Under the pieces are notes generated by a model. That model saw only the letters and a list, made by a program, of their open reading frames with translations. It was not told the origin of the DNA and ran no database searches. A stretch of DNA of 64,000 nt from Dryas octopetala (taxonomy: Eukaryota > Streptophyta > Magnoliopsida > Rosales > Rosaceae), in assembly GCA_963921425.1 (NCBI GenBank), contig OY992833.1:5305228-5369227 (forward strand), given 5' to 3'. The stretch's first letter is position 1, and each line of letters opens with the position of its first letter. A program made the translations under genes and the position numbers. Positions 52,376 through 64,000 of this stretch are shown piece after piece.

Positions 52376-53289
52376 AGAGGGCAAGAGGACAGCCACTGCG
52401 TCTGATCCGGTCCCAGAGGAGGATCGTCTGTTACAGCAGGCGGTGACAGACTTTGGAGGATCCTTGAAGAAGGGGAGGGATGACCGGGTGATTAGCGATG
52501 GTGTTGAGCCGCTATCCGTTTTGCAGCGGGCCTTTTCGGAGCAGTCCCAGGTAAGGGAAAGTGGTATATGTTGATGAGACGTCCGAAGTTTAAACTTTAT
52601 AACTTGTGATAACACTTTTGTGGCGTTCGACCTGGCAGACACTGTTCTTTACCTATCAGGCACATGTTAGTGTCCTGGCCACGGTGGAGAAGATGAAGGA
52701 CGAGATGTCAAGCTTCGTGGTGTGGAAGGACAGAGCGTTCTCAGCCGAGGAGAAGGTCGGTACCCTGGTTGCCCAGAACCAAGCGTTGCAGGCCGATCTG
52801 CTGCAGGCCAGGAAGGAGGCGGAACATGCTAGGCAGGAGTTGGAGCAGTGCGGGCAGGAGCTGAGCCAAGCCAAGCCAAGCAAGAGTTGGACAATGAGTA
52901 CAACAGCGGTTATGCCATGGGCTTTGGCGATTGCAAATTGGAGCTTGAGGAGATGTGCCCTGACTTTGACTGGGACCGCGTGCGTGGTCTGCTAGGGGCG
53001 GGCAACGAGGTGCATGGCAACGTCCCGGAGCAAGGTACCCAGGAGGTAGAGCATAAGGACGGAGCATCCACGGGAGGGGAGCGTGATGTGGGAGAGGATC
53101 CCAAATAGACATCTGTTGCACTTATGGCCCGGGGGCAGGGGTGGGTGGACCATTGCCCTATTTTGGTTTGAGTTGTATGGTCGGGTCGGATGTGGCCCGT
53201 GCCAACTTGCAAACTCTTTTGATTATTAAGTTTTGTACTTAATTGTTATTTGGATGATTTGGAGGGTGTCCGACCCGTTATGGGGTAGG

Positions 53290-53520
53290 ATGCCCTTCCT
53301 TTTAATACATGGTATTGCAAAATTTTCTCGAATGCACGGTACTTAGCTTCCCTTGGATGCACGAAATCTATTTTTCTCTGAATGCATGGTACTTAGTTTC
53401 CCTTGAATGCATGATATTAATTTTCCCTTGAATGCATGGTACTTAGGTTCCCTTGAATGCATCTGCCATAGCCGCGCCCTGAATGCATGGTACTTAGCTT
53501 CCCTTGAATGCATGAGGCGG
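53290..53520. repeat. TGAATGCATGGTACTTAG tandem array
   Basis: Units of about 40 bp containing TGAATGCATGGTACTTAG and TTCCCTTGAATGCATGA repeat about five times between the pol stop and the antisense gene tail. It is a minisatellite inside the Tat element. Confidence 0.8.
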
Positions 53521-53680
53521 ATATGGGTAGGGGCGGATGCCGGATGGCCCGGGGGTCCATACAGACAATTAACACTTTGAATAAAAATGAAGAAAAACAT
53601 GTCCGTGGTAGGACTTGTATTTATTGAAAGTGATAACATAGATAAAATTGGAAAAAGTCCCCGGGGGGTACAATATTTGT

Positions 53681-56600
53681 CTACTTGTAAAAGTAGCGGA
53701 GGTGCTCGGCGTGCCAAGGGTGGCCGAGTTCCTTGCCGGTTGTGGCGCGGAGCCTGTATGTGCCGGGGCGAATGACTTCAATGATTTCATACGGTCCTTC
53801 CCAATTAGGTTTCAGAGCACCCGTTTTGGCCAAGGTAGTGCTGCGTAGGACCCAGTCCCCCACTCGGAAGTGGCGAGGCTTATCTTTAGAATTGTAGTAT
53901 CGAGTGGCCCGTTGCTGGTAGGCATACTTGTGTAGCTCGGCCTGGGCCCGATGCTCTTCAGCTAGGTCGAGACTAAGGGCTAGTTGGTCAGCATTGTGCT
54001 CAGGCTGAAATGTGTCGAGGCGGTAAGAGGCAAGCCCGACCTCAACTGGGATGACGGCTTCAGAAGCAAAGGCCAAAGAAAAGGGGGTTTCCCCGGTCGA
54101 GGATCGACAAGTCGTCCGGTAGGACCATAAGACTTCGGGTAGGAGGTCAGGCCACTTTCCCTTCTTTGCATCAAGCTTGGTCTTCAAGGTATGTTTAATA
54201 GTCTTGTTGACTGCCTCGACCTGCCCGTTGGCCTGAGGATGACCATGAGAGGCAAAGAAAACCTTGATGTTGAAGGCGGAGCAAAATGACTTGAACTCTT
54301 TGTTGTCGAACTGCTTGCCATTGTCAGTGATAATGGCATAAGGGAGACCAAAGCGGCAAATTATGTTCTTCCAAACAAAGCTCTTGATGGTCTGGGTGGT
54401 TGCCTTTGCCAAGGGCTCGGCCTCTGCCCACTTAGTGAAGTAGTCCACTGCGACTACTGCCATTTTGACCTTTCCCTTCCCCTCAGTCATTGGTCCGATT
54501 AAGTCGATGCCCCACTGGGCAAAGGGCCAAGGACTGTTCATGGTAGTCAAGGGCTCGGGTGGCTGGTGCGGAAAAGTTGCAAATTTTTGGCACTTTATAC
54601 ATTTCTGGGTGAGCTTCCTTGCATCAGCGCGGAGGGTCGGCCAATAATAGCCTTGGCGAATGGCCTTGTGGGCTAAAGAGTGGGCCCCTGCATGGTTGCC
54701 GCAGACCCCTTCATGGATTTCCCGGAGGATATAGTTGCCTTGCTCGGGGGTAAGGCAGCGCAAGTACGGCAGGGAGAAACCCCGTTTGTATAACTTGTCG
54801 TTAATAATTGTGTACCGGAAGGCTCTATGGCGAAGGCGCCGAGCCTCAGCCTTGTCCACGGGTGGGTTCCCATGCTTAAGAAATGCAAGGAGAGGGTCCA
54901 TCCAACTAGCTTGTTGCTCAGACTGGCAGACCTCCATAACATCGGTGCTGCGCTGAGGTAAGAACTCAACTGGGACAGACCTCCCGGCTTTATGGTCAAC
55001 TGCCGAGGCGAGGCGAGCTAGGGCATCCGCCCTCTCATTGTCTGCCCTAGAGATTTGTATGAGCTGGTATGCTGAGAATTGAGTGAGTAGGCTTTGAACT
55101 TTGGTGAAGTAGGCGGCCATGCGCTCACCCTTGGTCTGGTATTCCTGTGTGACTTGGTTCACCACAAGTTGAGAATCGCTGTAGATTATGAGTTGCTCAA
55201 CGTCCATCTGTAGTGCCAAAGATAAGCCGGCAATGAGGGCCTCATATTCAGCCTCATTGTTGGATGCCTGGAAGCCGAATCGAAGAGCATACTCAATGGT
55301 GGTCTGGTCAGGGGCGATCAAAACAAGTCCGGCTCCACTGCCCTGTTGATTAGAAGATCGATCAACATATAAAGACCAGATTGGGCGATCCAACCTGATT
55401 GCTGGAGTAGAAGAAGTTGGTGGGTCGGTGGTCGACACAATGGTGAAGGAGGGCTCAGCCTCGGGTAGGAATGTAGACTCTGAAATGAAGTCTGCAATGG
55501 CTTGTCCCTTGATTGCGGGCCGGGGGCAGTAGGAAATGTCAAATTCGCTCAGCTCAATGGACCATTTGATAAGTCGGCCAGAGACCTCAGGCCGCTGCAA
55601 TACTTGCCTAAGGGGTTGATTGGTGAGGACCACGATAGGGTGAGCTTGGAAGTATGGGCGGAGGCGCCGGGCTGATGTGACCAAGGCAAGGGTTAATTTT
55701 TCTATCTCTGAATATCTGGTCTCAGCATCTTGCAGGGCCTTGCTGGTATAGTACACCGGGTGCTCAACCCTATCCTCAAGTCGAATTAGGACTGAGCTGG
55801 TGGCTGTCAGGGATACGGACAAGTAGAGGAGTAACTCTTCCCCTGGCTCAGGTTTAGAAAGTAGAGGTGATTTGCCCATGTACTCTTTTAGATCTTGGAA
55901 GGCCTTCTCACACTCCGGAGTCCAGTCAATGTATTTTGTCCGAGCCTTAAGGGTTTTAAAGAATGGGGCGCAACGGTCGGTGGTCTTGGATATGAATCGT
56001 GTCAAGGCGGCGACCCTGCCCGTTAGGCTCTGCACTTCCTTCTGAGTCCTGGGAGATTGCATATCGATCAAGGTTTTGATTTTTTCAGGGTTGGCCTCGA
56101 TCCCCCTTTGGCTTACCATGAAGCCAAGGAATTTTCCCGAAAATACGCCGAACGTGCACTTGGCAGGGTTCAGGCGCATTTGGTACTTCTCGAGCACGGA
56201 AAACATCTCAGAAAGTTTGTGAACGTGGTCCTCCGCCCGGACGCTCTTGACAAGCATGTCGTCCACATAGACCTCCATGGACTTACCAATATATTCTGAA
56301 AAAATGGAGTTGACCAAACGCTGGTAGGTGGCCCCGGCATTTTTGAGTCTGAAAGGCATGACTTTGTAACAATATAGGCCCCTGTCAGTAATGAAGGCCG
56401 TATGGTCCTGGTCGGAACTGTGCATAAGGATTTGGTTATAGCCGGAGTAGGCGTCCATGAAACTAAGGAGTGCATGGCCTGCTGTGGCATCAACCAGTTG
56501 GTCAATGCGAGGAAGAGAAAAACTATCCTTGGGGCAGGCCTTGTTGAGGTCGGTGAAGTCGACGCACATCCGCCACTTGCCATTTGATTTTTTGACCATC

Positions 56601-59440
56601 ACAACATTGGCCAGCCAATCCGGGTAGGAAACCTCGCGGATGAAACCAATTTTCTGTAACTTGTCGACTTCTTCCTTCATAGCAGCATAGATTTCGGGCT
56701 TGTACTGCCTACGCTTTTGGCGGACGGGACGGTGCCGTGGGTTAAGACTTAGGCGATGGGAGATCACCTCCGGAGAGATCCTAGGCATGTCATCATAGGA
56801 CCCGGCAAAGACTTCAGCATTGGTACGAAGGAAGTTGATGAGTTCGTCTCGGAGAGCAGTACTAAGCTGGGTTCCGACCCGTACCTTGCGGTCCGGGTAG
56901 GCAGGTGAGATGAGAACTTCTTCCACATGATGGTCATCTGGTTGGGCAATAGCTCTGAAAGATGAATCACGAGGATCTTCCGGAGGATCCGGGGTAGGGC
57001 AGGTGGGGGAGACAGAAACAGCCATAGAGGGCATGGCCTCTTTCTTCTTTTTGACGGAAGTCGTATAGCAGGACCTGGCTGACACCTGGTTGCCTTTGAC
57101 TACCCCCGTGCCACATGGGGTCGGGAACTTGATCAAAAGCAAGTGAGTGGAAATCATAACCTTCAGTTGGTTAAGGGCTGGTCGTCCCAGGATGACGTTG
57201 TACGCTGTGGGGCAGTCGACCACCAAAAACTGAGTGGTTGTGGTAGCGGACGAAGGATACCTCCCAAGGGTGAGTGGAAGGTAGATCCCGCCAAGAGGGG
57301 TGACCATATCGCCCGAAAAGCTAAGTAAAGGAGCGACCGACCGGTCAAGCCTCTCTTGGTCAATCCCAAGAGCTGTGAAGGCGGAGGCGAAGAGGATGTT
57401 GATGGAGCTACCACAATCGACAAGGATCCGAGCCACATCAAAATTAGCTATGGTGGCTTCAATGACCAAGGGGTCATCGTGTGGGAAGATCAAATCACGT
57501 TCCTCTTCCTCAGCAAAGGAAATGGGCGACCACCCGAGCTTAGGAGTCTTTTTTCCACGGTGGAAGTCTACAGCCATAACGCCGGAGCATTGCTGAGCAC
57601 TTCGGGCGTATTCCTTCCTAGCCCTGTTGGAGTTGCCAGCGAGGGTCGGGCCCCCACAGATGGTATTGACCCGCCCCTGTCGTTGTCCTTCGGCCTTGGC
57701 CTTCTCGGTGGCCTCCTTGTCTATAAAGCCATCCAATTTTCCTTGCTGTACCAAAGTTTCTATTGCCTCCTTAAAGGCTCTGCATGCCTCGGTGTCATGG
57801 CCATGGTCATTATGATAAAGGCAAAAGAAGTTCTTGTTGGCCCGGTACCGTGTTTGTGGTGGGCGGGGTGGGAGCTTGGGAAGTATGTCTTTGATCTGAT
57901 GATACAATTCTGTATAAGTAACAGTGAGAATTGTATAGACTTTGAACCTGGAGGCGTAGGATGTCTGATAAGTTTCCTCCCTTCGTTGTCCTCCACCTCT
58001 ACCATCACCAAATTGCTTCTTGGTGAATTTATTGAACTTTTTCCCGGACCCCCCATGCTGGTTACCCGAGTAGGGCTTGGGCTGGGGTGGCACTATGATG
58101 GCCTGGTCGATACTTGGGCGATCCGTGGTGGGCGGCTTCTTCCCATATGTTTTGAATTCCGCAGTAGCATAGGCAATGGCCTCTTGCATGAGTTCTTTGT
58201 AGGTGCGCGGATTGCGGCGGTTGAGTTCAAACAAGAAGTCCCCCTCTAGGAGACCACCCTTGAAAGCAGCGAAGGCTACCTTCTCATCACAGTCGCGACA
58301 CCGGGATCGTTCTAGCTGAAATCGAGTGATGTATTCCCGGAGGGATTCCCTGCTGCCCTGTCGGACTCGAGTCAGGTCATCCGTGGTGTAGATTCTATCG
58401 GTCTGGATGATATACTGGCCTAGGAAGAGCTCTCGGAGCTCGTTAAAACAATCAACCGAGCCCGGAGGAAGTTGGTAGAACCAGTCCCTTGCACTGCCAG
58501 AGAGGGTGGAAGGGAAGATTCGACACTTCGTAATGTCATCAGCACCTTTAGATTCCAGAGCAGATCGGAAACTCATGAGGTGGTCATATGGGTCTTCCTT
58601 CCCTGTGTATGGAGTGATTTTGGGAGGTCGGACGTCGCCAACCGGAGGAGTGGATAGGATGCGAGCTGTGAAAGGTCCGGGCAGCTCCCTTGTTTCTAAA
58701 GATGGGTGCCCACCCCGACTTCCTCCCTCCACTCTTTTCAGGCGCTCACTGATGTCCATGAGAAGTTGCTGGAGCTGGTCTGGTGGAAGAGAGCCGCTAT
58801 TACCGGAGTCAGCGACTTGTTCACTTGTGAAAGTGTCATTTTCTGCGTGGCGCCCAGCCGAGAAAACCTGCTCTTCTCCCCGTCGTCTCTTGGGACGAGG
58901 AGCCTGCTCTTCCCCCAAGTCTTGGGGACGCGGGTCGGACTCGTCCCGGTTCGCCCGCTGCTCTTCTCGCCGAGAGCGATTGTCATCGAGCAGATGACGA
59001 CAGTCCCGATAAATGTGGAACTCTTCAGAGCGGGTAGGATGCTCGCCAGATCGAGCCCGGCCGACCGGGTGGATAAGTCTCTTTTGGAAACCTGGGGGTG
59101 GATGGCTACCTTGCCCTACATCCAATTGGCGGGGAACATTTTGGTCCCTTCGGGGGGGGTCCCTCATCTCACCACTCCGGAGAGTGGTGCGTTCGTCCCT
59201 GTCATGGGGGTTCCTCCTCTCACCACTCCGGGGAGTGGTATGTTCTTCCCTGTCGCGGAGGAGTCGCTCATACAGCTGTGTTGCACCTTTTTGGAGGTTA
59301 AGCTGTTCCTGGGTTCGTTGGAGCTGAGCCTCCAATCGCTGGATGTACTCCTCCTGATCAGATTCGGCAGTCTTCTTGCCTCGCTTGTCAACCAGCGGGG
59401 TGTTGTCGACTTGTTCGAGGATAGGGCCTCCGTCAGACAT
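53681..59440 (-). CDS. Tat-type gag-pol polyprotein, open across 1919 codons
   Basis: One frame encodes the whole Ty3 polyprotein. Approximate residue positions are: N-terminal coiled coil 28-50 (EEYIQRLEAQLQRTQEQL), gag core from about 270 (ITPYTGKEDPYDHLM, LSGSARDWFYQLPPGS), aspartic protease near 673 (VDCGSSINILF), reverse transcriptase about 930-1130 with YVDDMLVKS near 1058, an RNase H like that of Tat elements near 1350-1480 (YVDRSSNQQGSGAGLV, SDSQLVVNQV), and integrase with its HHCC finger near 1600 and core at about 1640-1760 (WGIDLIGP, ITDNGKQFDNKEF). The length and order are as expected for the lineage and the frame looks whole. Sense shadows on the plus strand across it are not genes. 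Confidence 0.93.
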   Translation of the reverse strand: MSDGGPILEQVDNTPLVDKRGKKTAESDQEEYIQRLEAQLQRTQEQLNLQKGATQLYERLLRDREEHTTPRSGERRNPHDRDERTTLRSGEMRDPPRRDQNVPRQLDVGQGSHPPPGFQKRLIHPVGRARSGEHPTRSEEFHIYRDCRHLLDDNRSRREEQRANRDESDPRPQDLGEEQAPRPKRRRGEEQVFSAGRHAENDTFTSEQVADSGNSGSLPPDQLQQLLMDISERLKRVEGGSRGGHPSLETRELPGPFTARILSTPPVGDVRPPKITPYTGKEDPYDHLMSFRSALESKGADDITKCRIFPSTLSGSARDWFYQLPPGSVDCFNELRELFLGQYIIQTDRIYTTDDLTRVRQGSRESLREYITRFQLERSRCRDCDEKVAFAAFKGGLLEGDFLFELNRRNPRTYKELMQEAIAYATAEFKTYGKKPPTTDRPSIDQAIIVPPQPKPYSGNQHGGSGKKFNKFTKKQFGDGRGGGQRREETYQTSYASRFKVYTILTVTYTELYHQIKDILPKLPPRPPQTRYRANKNFFCLYHNDHGHDTEACRAFKEAIETLVQQGKLDGFIDKEATEKAKAEGQRQGRVNTICGGPTLAGNSNRARKEYARSAQQCSGVMAVDFHRGKKTPKLGWSPISFAEEEERDLIFPHDDPLVIEATIANFDVARILVDCGSSINILFASAFTALGIDQERLDRSVAPLLSFSGDMVTPLGGIYLPLTLGRYPSSATTTTQFLVVDCPTAYNVILGRPALNQLKVMISTHLLLIKFPTPCGTGVVKGNQVSARSCYTTSVKKKKEAMPSMAVSVSPTCPTPDPPEDPRDSSFRAIAQPDDHHVEEVLISPAYPDRKVRVGTQLSTALRDELINFLRTNAEVFAGSYDDMPRISPEVISHRLSLNPRHRPVRQKRRQYKPEIYAAMKEEVDKLQKIGFIREVSYPDWLANVVMVKKSNGKWRMCVDFTDLNKACPKDSFSLPRIDQLVDATAGHALLSFMDAYSGYNQILMHSSDQDHTAFITDRGLYCYKVMPFRLKNAGATYQRLVNSIFSEYIGKSMEVYVDDMLVKSVRAEDHVHKLSEMFSVLEKYQMRLNPAKCTFGVFSGKFLGFMVSQRGIEANPEKIKTLIDMQSPRTQKEVQSLTGRVAALTRFISKTTDRCAPFFKTLKARTKYIDWTPECEKAFQDLKEYMGKSPLLSKPEPGEELLLYLSVSLTATSSVLIRLEDRVEHPVYYTSKALQDAETRYSEIEKLTLALVTSARRLRPYFQAHPIVVLTNQPLRQVLQRPEVSGRLIKWSIELSEFDISYCPRPAIKGQAIADFISESTFLPEAEPSFTIVSTTDPPTSSTPAIRLDRPIWSLYVDRSSNQQGSGAGLVLIAPDQTTIEYALRFGFQASNNEAEYEALIAGLSLALQMDVEQLIIYSDSQLVVNQVTQEYQTKGERMAAYFTKVQSLLTQFSAYQLIQISRADNERADALARLASAVDHKAGRSVPVEFLPQRSTDVMEVCQSEQQASWMDPLLAFLKHGNPPVDKAEARRLRHRAFRYTIINDKLYKRGFSLPYLRCLTPEQGNYILREIHEGVCGNHAGAHSLAHKAIRQGYYWPTLRADARKLTQKCIKCQKFATFPHQPPEPLTTMNSPWPFAQWGIDLIGPMTEGKGKVKMAVVAVDYFTKWAEAEPLAKATTQTIKSFVWKNIICRFGLPYAIITDNGKQFDNKEFKSFCSAFNIKVFFASHGHPQANGQVEAVNKTIKHTLKTKLDAKKGKWPDLLPEVLWSYRTTCRSSTGETPFSLAFASEAVIPVEVGLASYRLDTFQPEHNADQLALSLDLAEEHRAQAELHKYAYQQRATRYYNSKDKPRHFRVGDWVLRSTTLAKTGALKPNWEGPYEIIEVIRPGTYRLRATTGKELGHPWHAEHLRYFYK

Positions 59441-59453
59441 TGTGAGGGTCGGA

Positions 59454-59582
59454 AGCCCGGAAGCTAGGAAGCTCGGAAGCTAGGAAGCTCGGAAGCTCGG
59501 AAGCTCGGAAGCTTGGAAGCTAGAAAGCTCGGAAGCTCGGAAGCTAGGAAGCTCGGAAACTAGGAAGCTCGGAAGCTCGGAA
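59454..59582. repeat. GGAAGCTCGGAAGCTAGGAA array in the Tat leader
   Basis: A roughly 10 bp unit, GGAAGCTCGG or GGAAGCTAGG, repeats about a dozen times between the gag start and the primer site, in the untranslated leader of the element. Confidence 0.85.
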
Positions 59583-59656
59583 GGTTTTTGCACTTCAACT
59601 GAGGGTAGAGAATTCAATGGGGAAAAGTTGTAACTTTCCCACAGACGGCGCCAAAC

Positions 59657-60322
59657 TGTTGATGCTCAAAAATGGTAAAGCAGTCAACGTCGAGTCGAAC
59701 CACGTAGGCCCGTTGACCCACCACTGAGTGGATGACACGTCGAAGTGGGGCAGGAACGGGTAGTTGGGTCTAACTGGTGAGTAATGAGAGAGACTGATAT
59801 CCAAAGCACCCTGCATAGGTACACAAAAGTGAGCGGGAAGGGCACCGGTGTGGTGCCGGCCAAAGCTCCTCCGACGCTCAAGTCAGTGTTCAGAGAGATC
59901 TGAGAGCAGAGTGAGTGAATAGTATAATAATGATTTCAGTTGTCCTTTTGTGACAAGAAGGTACCTCTTTTATAGTACCTTTGGAAGAGTGTCAACCAAT
60001 CTGGTGACGACACGTGTCCTTTGTGGTGACTTGCACTGTACGAGCACCACGTATCACCGGTCTCGAGGATCCGAGTGAGTTGACACGGGTCGGGGGCCCA
60101 GGAGGCTTGAGCTTGGGAGGCCGGAGCCTAAGAGGCCGGGGCCCAGGGGGCCGGAGCCTATGAGGCCGGAGCCTAGGAGGTCGTGGCCTAGGAGGCCGGA
60201 GCCTAGTAGGTCGGGGGCTAGGAGCCCAGGAAGGGCTTAGTCTTTTGGGCCTTGGCCCAAGCAGCACGATGTTAAGCCTTGTGTGACTTGTTGTTATGCC
60301 TAGACGATTAATCATACGAACA
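59657..60322 (-). repeat. 5' LTR of the Tat element
   Basis: 666 bp, same length as its partner, with about 11 differences by eye, mostly transitions. The primer site TGGCGCCGTCTGTGGG adjoins it on the minus strand. Confidence 0.92.
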
Positions 60323-60896
60323 GTGGAGTATTCTCTTGAAAATGGATGGTTAGGAATTTTTTTTTTTTTGGGAATTCAAGGGTTGAGATTTGTCCAAAAA
60401 AATGTAATCCTCCAAAGCTAAATATGAACCAGGTCATGTGCTACCCATTGGGTCGGCGCACGTATCTTCGGTGATTGTAAACAGATTGATCCGTGGATAA
60501 ACGAGCAAAGAGAACTGGGTAGAGAGGCAAGTCAAGCCAAAAGAGAAAATGGGCCGAGCGGATGACCCGTTTTGAGGACACGTAGATCCCAGGTTCGGTC
60601 CGCAGGTCACACAACACCAAAACAATATCATTTTGGCTTGGGTACGTCCACGTCAATGTTTGCGTGGGAGCTTTGTTAGTGACTCCAGCCAATCGTGTCT
60701 CGCCACATGACCTTTGTCAATCCTATATTCTAAAAATCCTCCAAACTTAAATAATTCACCAAAAATACATCTGAATTCTGAAAAATCACTTGAAAATCTT
60801 AGGGACTTGTATGATTAATTACTATTTATCTAAGTCCCCAAAACAATATTTTGATTCCCATATCTAAGTCCCTCTATAACCTGTAATCGTCTTCAT
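60323..60896. other. Spacer between the Tat element and the AKR-B flank
   Basis: No gene was recognised. The sequence is ordinary intergenic DNA with a T-run at about 60359-60370. Confidence 0.4.
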
Positions 60897-61264
60897 CATT
60901 TATCACTATTGACAATAGACACCACCACGCCTTGTTAAACTTATATTGATTTCTTGGCAGGTAATGTCATATTTTATTGTAATCTCGTAACAATTTACAA
61001 GTCAAAACATTTGAAGCTAAGGCCAAAGCATGTCCTAAACTAAGTACAAGAAATTAAATTTCTTTCGCTTTGCCCCAGAGGGTTTCTTACTTTTGGATAC
61101 TCGATCATACAACGTGATGAAATTTGCATACATAGAGTTTAGTGTCAGAAACTCAGAGATTACATATACCACTTGACATGAACTACTTATTCTTGGAACA
61201 GAAAGGAAATTCACCGAGTTCATGAACATGCAGGCAATACTAAAACATGACAAAAGGCACATAC
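60897..61264 (-). repeat. 3' flank of AKR-B, duplicated from 30313-30720
   Basis: This matches the AKR-A 3' flank and marks the same edge of the duplicated block. It includes the probable 3' untranslated region. Confidence 0.75.

Positions 61265-64000
<2,736 letters not shown>

Larger units (their letters stand above)
45695..60322 (-). mobile_element. Ty3/Gypsy retrotransposon of Tat type, looks whole, 14.6 kb with a nested Copia
   Basis: Two 666 bp LTRs (45695-46360 and 59657-60322) start TGTTGATGCTC and end CATACGAACA on the plus strand and differ at about 11 sites, giving an age near one million years or less. On the minus strand the right LTR is followed after three bases by the primer site TGGCGCCGTCTGTGGG, and the left LTR is preceded by the purine tract AACTTGGGGGACTTC. 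One long gag-pol frame (59440-53681) is open. Between pol and the 3' LTR lies a 7.3 kb region with an antisense gene, a known trait of the Tat/Ogre lineage. A young Copia element is inserted in that gene. Apart from that insertion the element looks whole. The 5 bp flanks GAAAC and GTGGA do not match. Confidence 0.93.

Noticed and set aside
57356-58249. Plus-strand frame of 297 codons
   Set aside because: It is a shadow of the gag-pol coding strand and has no own domain. The frame at 58706-59467 is the same case.
59454-59582. Short-period repeat array that might be taken for a CRISPR
   Set aside because: Units are about 10 bp with no unique spacers, in a plant retrotransposon leader.

Overview
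The window is nuclear DNA of a flowering plant. The evidence is introns with GT-AG borders, a chloroplast-targeted starch enzyme, a plant-type pentatricopeptide relic and dense plant transposons (Copia, Ty3/Tat, TRIM, hAT, CACTA, Mutator-type MITE, L1-like LINE). AT-rich introns and the TRIM and retroelement types suggest a eudicot, perhaps a woody rosid; that placement is a guess. No rRNA, tRNA or CRISPR was seen.

Layout. 1-6.3 kb: 5' part of a phosphoglucan water dikinase gene (GWD3/PWD, minus strand, exons 1-7 of a longer gene running off the left edge). 7.3-7.8 kb: PPR pseudogene. 9.2-22.7 kb: transposon block with CACTA-end-like sequence, a 4.2 kb LTR-like unit, a decayed hAT transposase gene, a 5'-truncated LINE and a non-autonomous hAT. 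22.7-28.1 kb: plus-strand gene for a small, probably mitochondrial protein of unknown function. Its promoter carries six TGGGCT site II motifs and a telo-box, and its second coding exon is out of frame. 30.3-37.7 kb: aldo-keto reductase gene AKR-A (minus strand, five exons). 60.9-64 kb: its tandem duplicate AKR-B, cut by the right edge.

The 23 kb between the AKR copies is transposon: a 3.9 kb CACTA, TRIM and foldback elements, and a 14.6 kb Tat-type Ty3 retrotransposon that looks whole. The Tat element carries an antisense gene with its own TATA box, and a young Copia element sits inside that gene.

The main story is how transposons remodelled one duplicate. AKR-A has a 4.6 kb first intron holding three elements, where AKR-B has 134 bp. 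It has lost exactly 24 bp at the 5' edge of exon 2. A CACTA element lies 16 bp before its start codon, which leaves the old TATA region about 4 kb upstream. AKR-A nevertheless keeps an open frame and the catalytic residues. All calls are from reading by eye; no database search was run.
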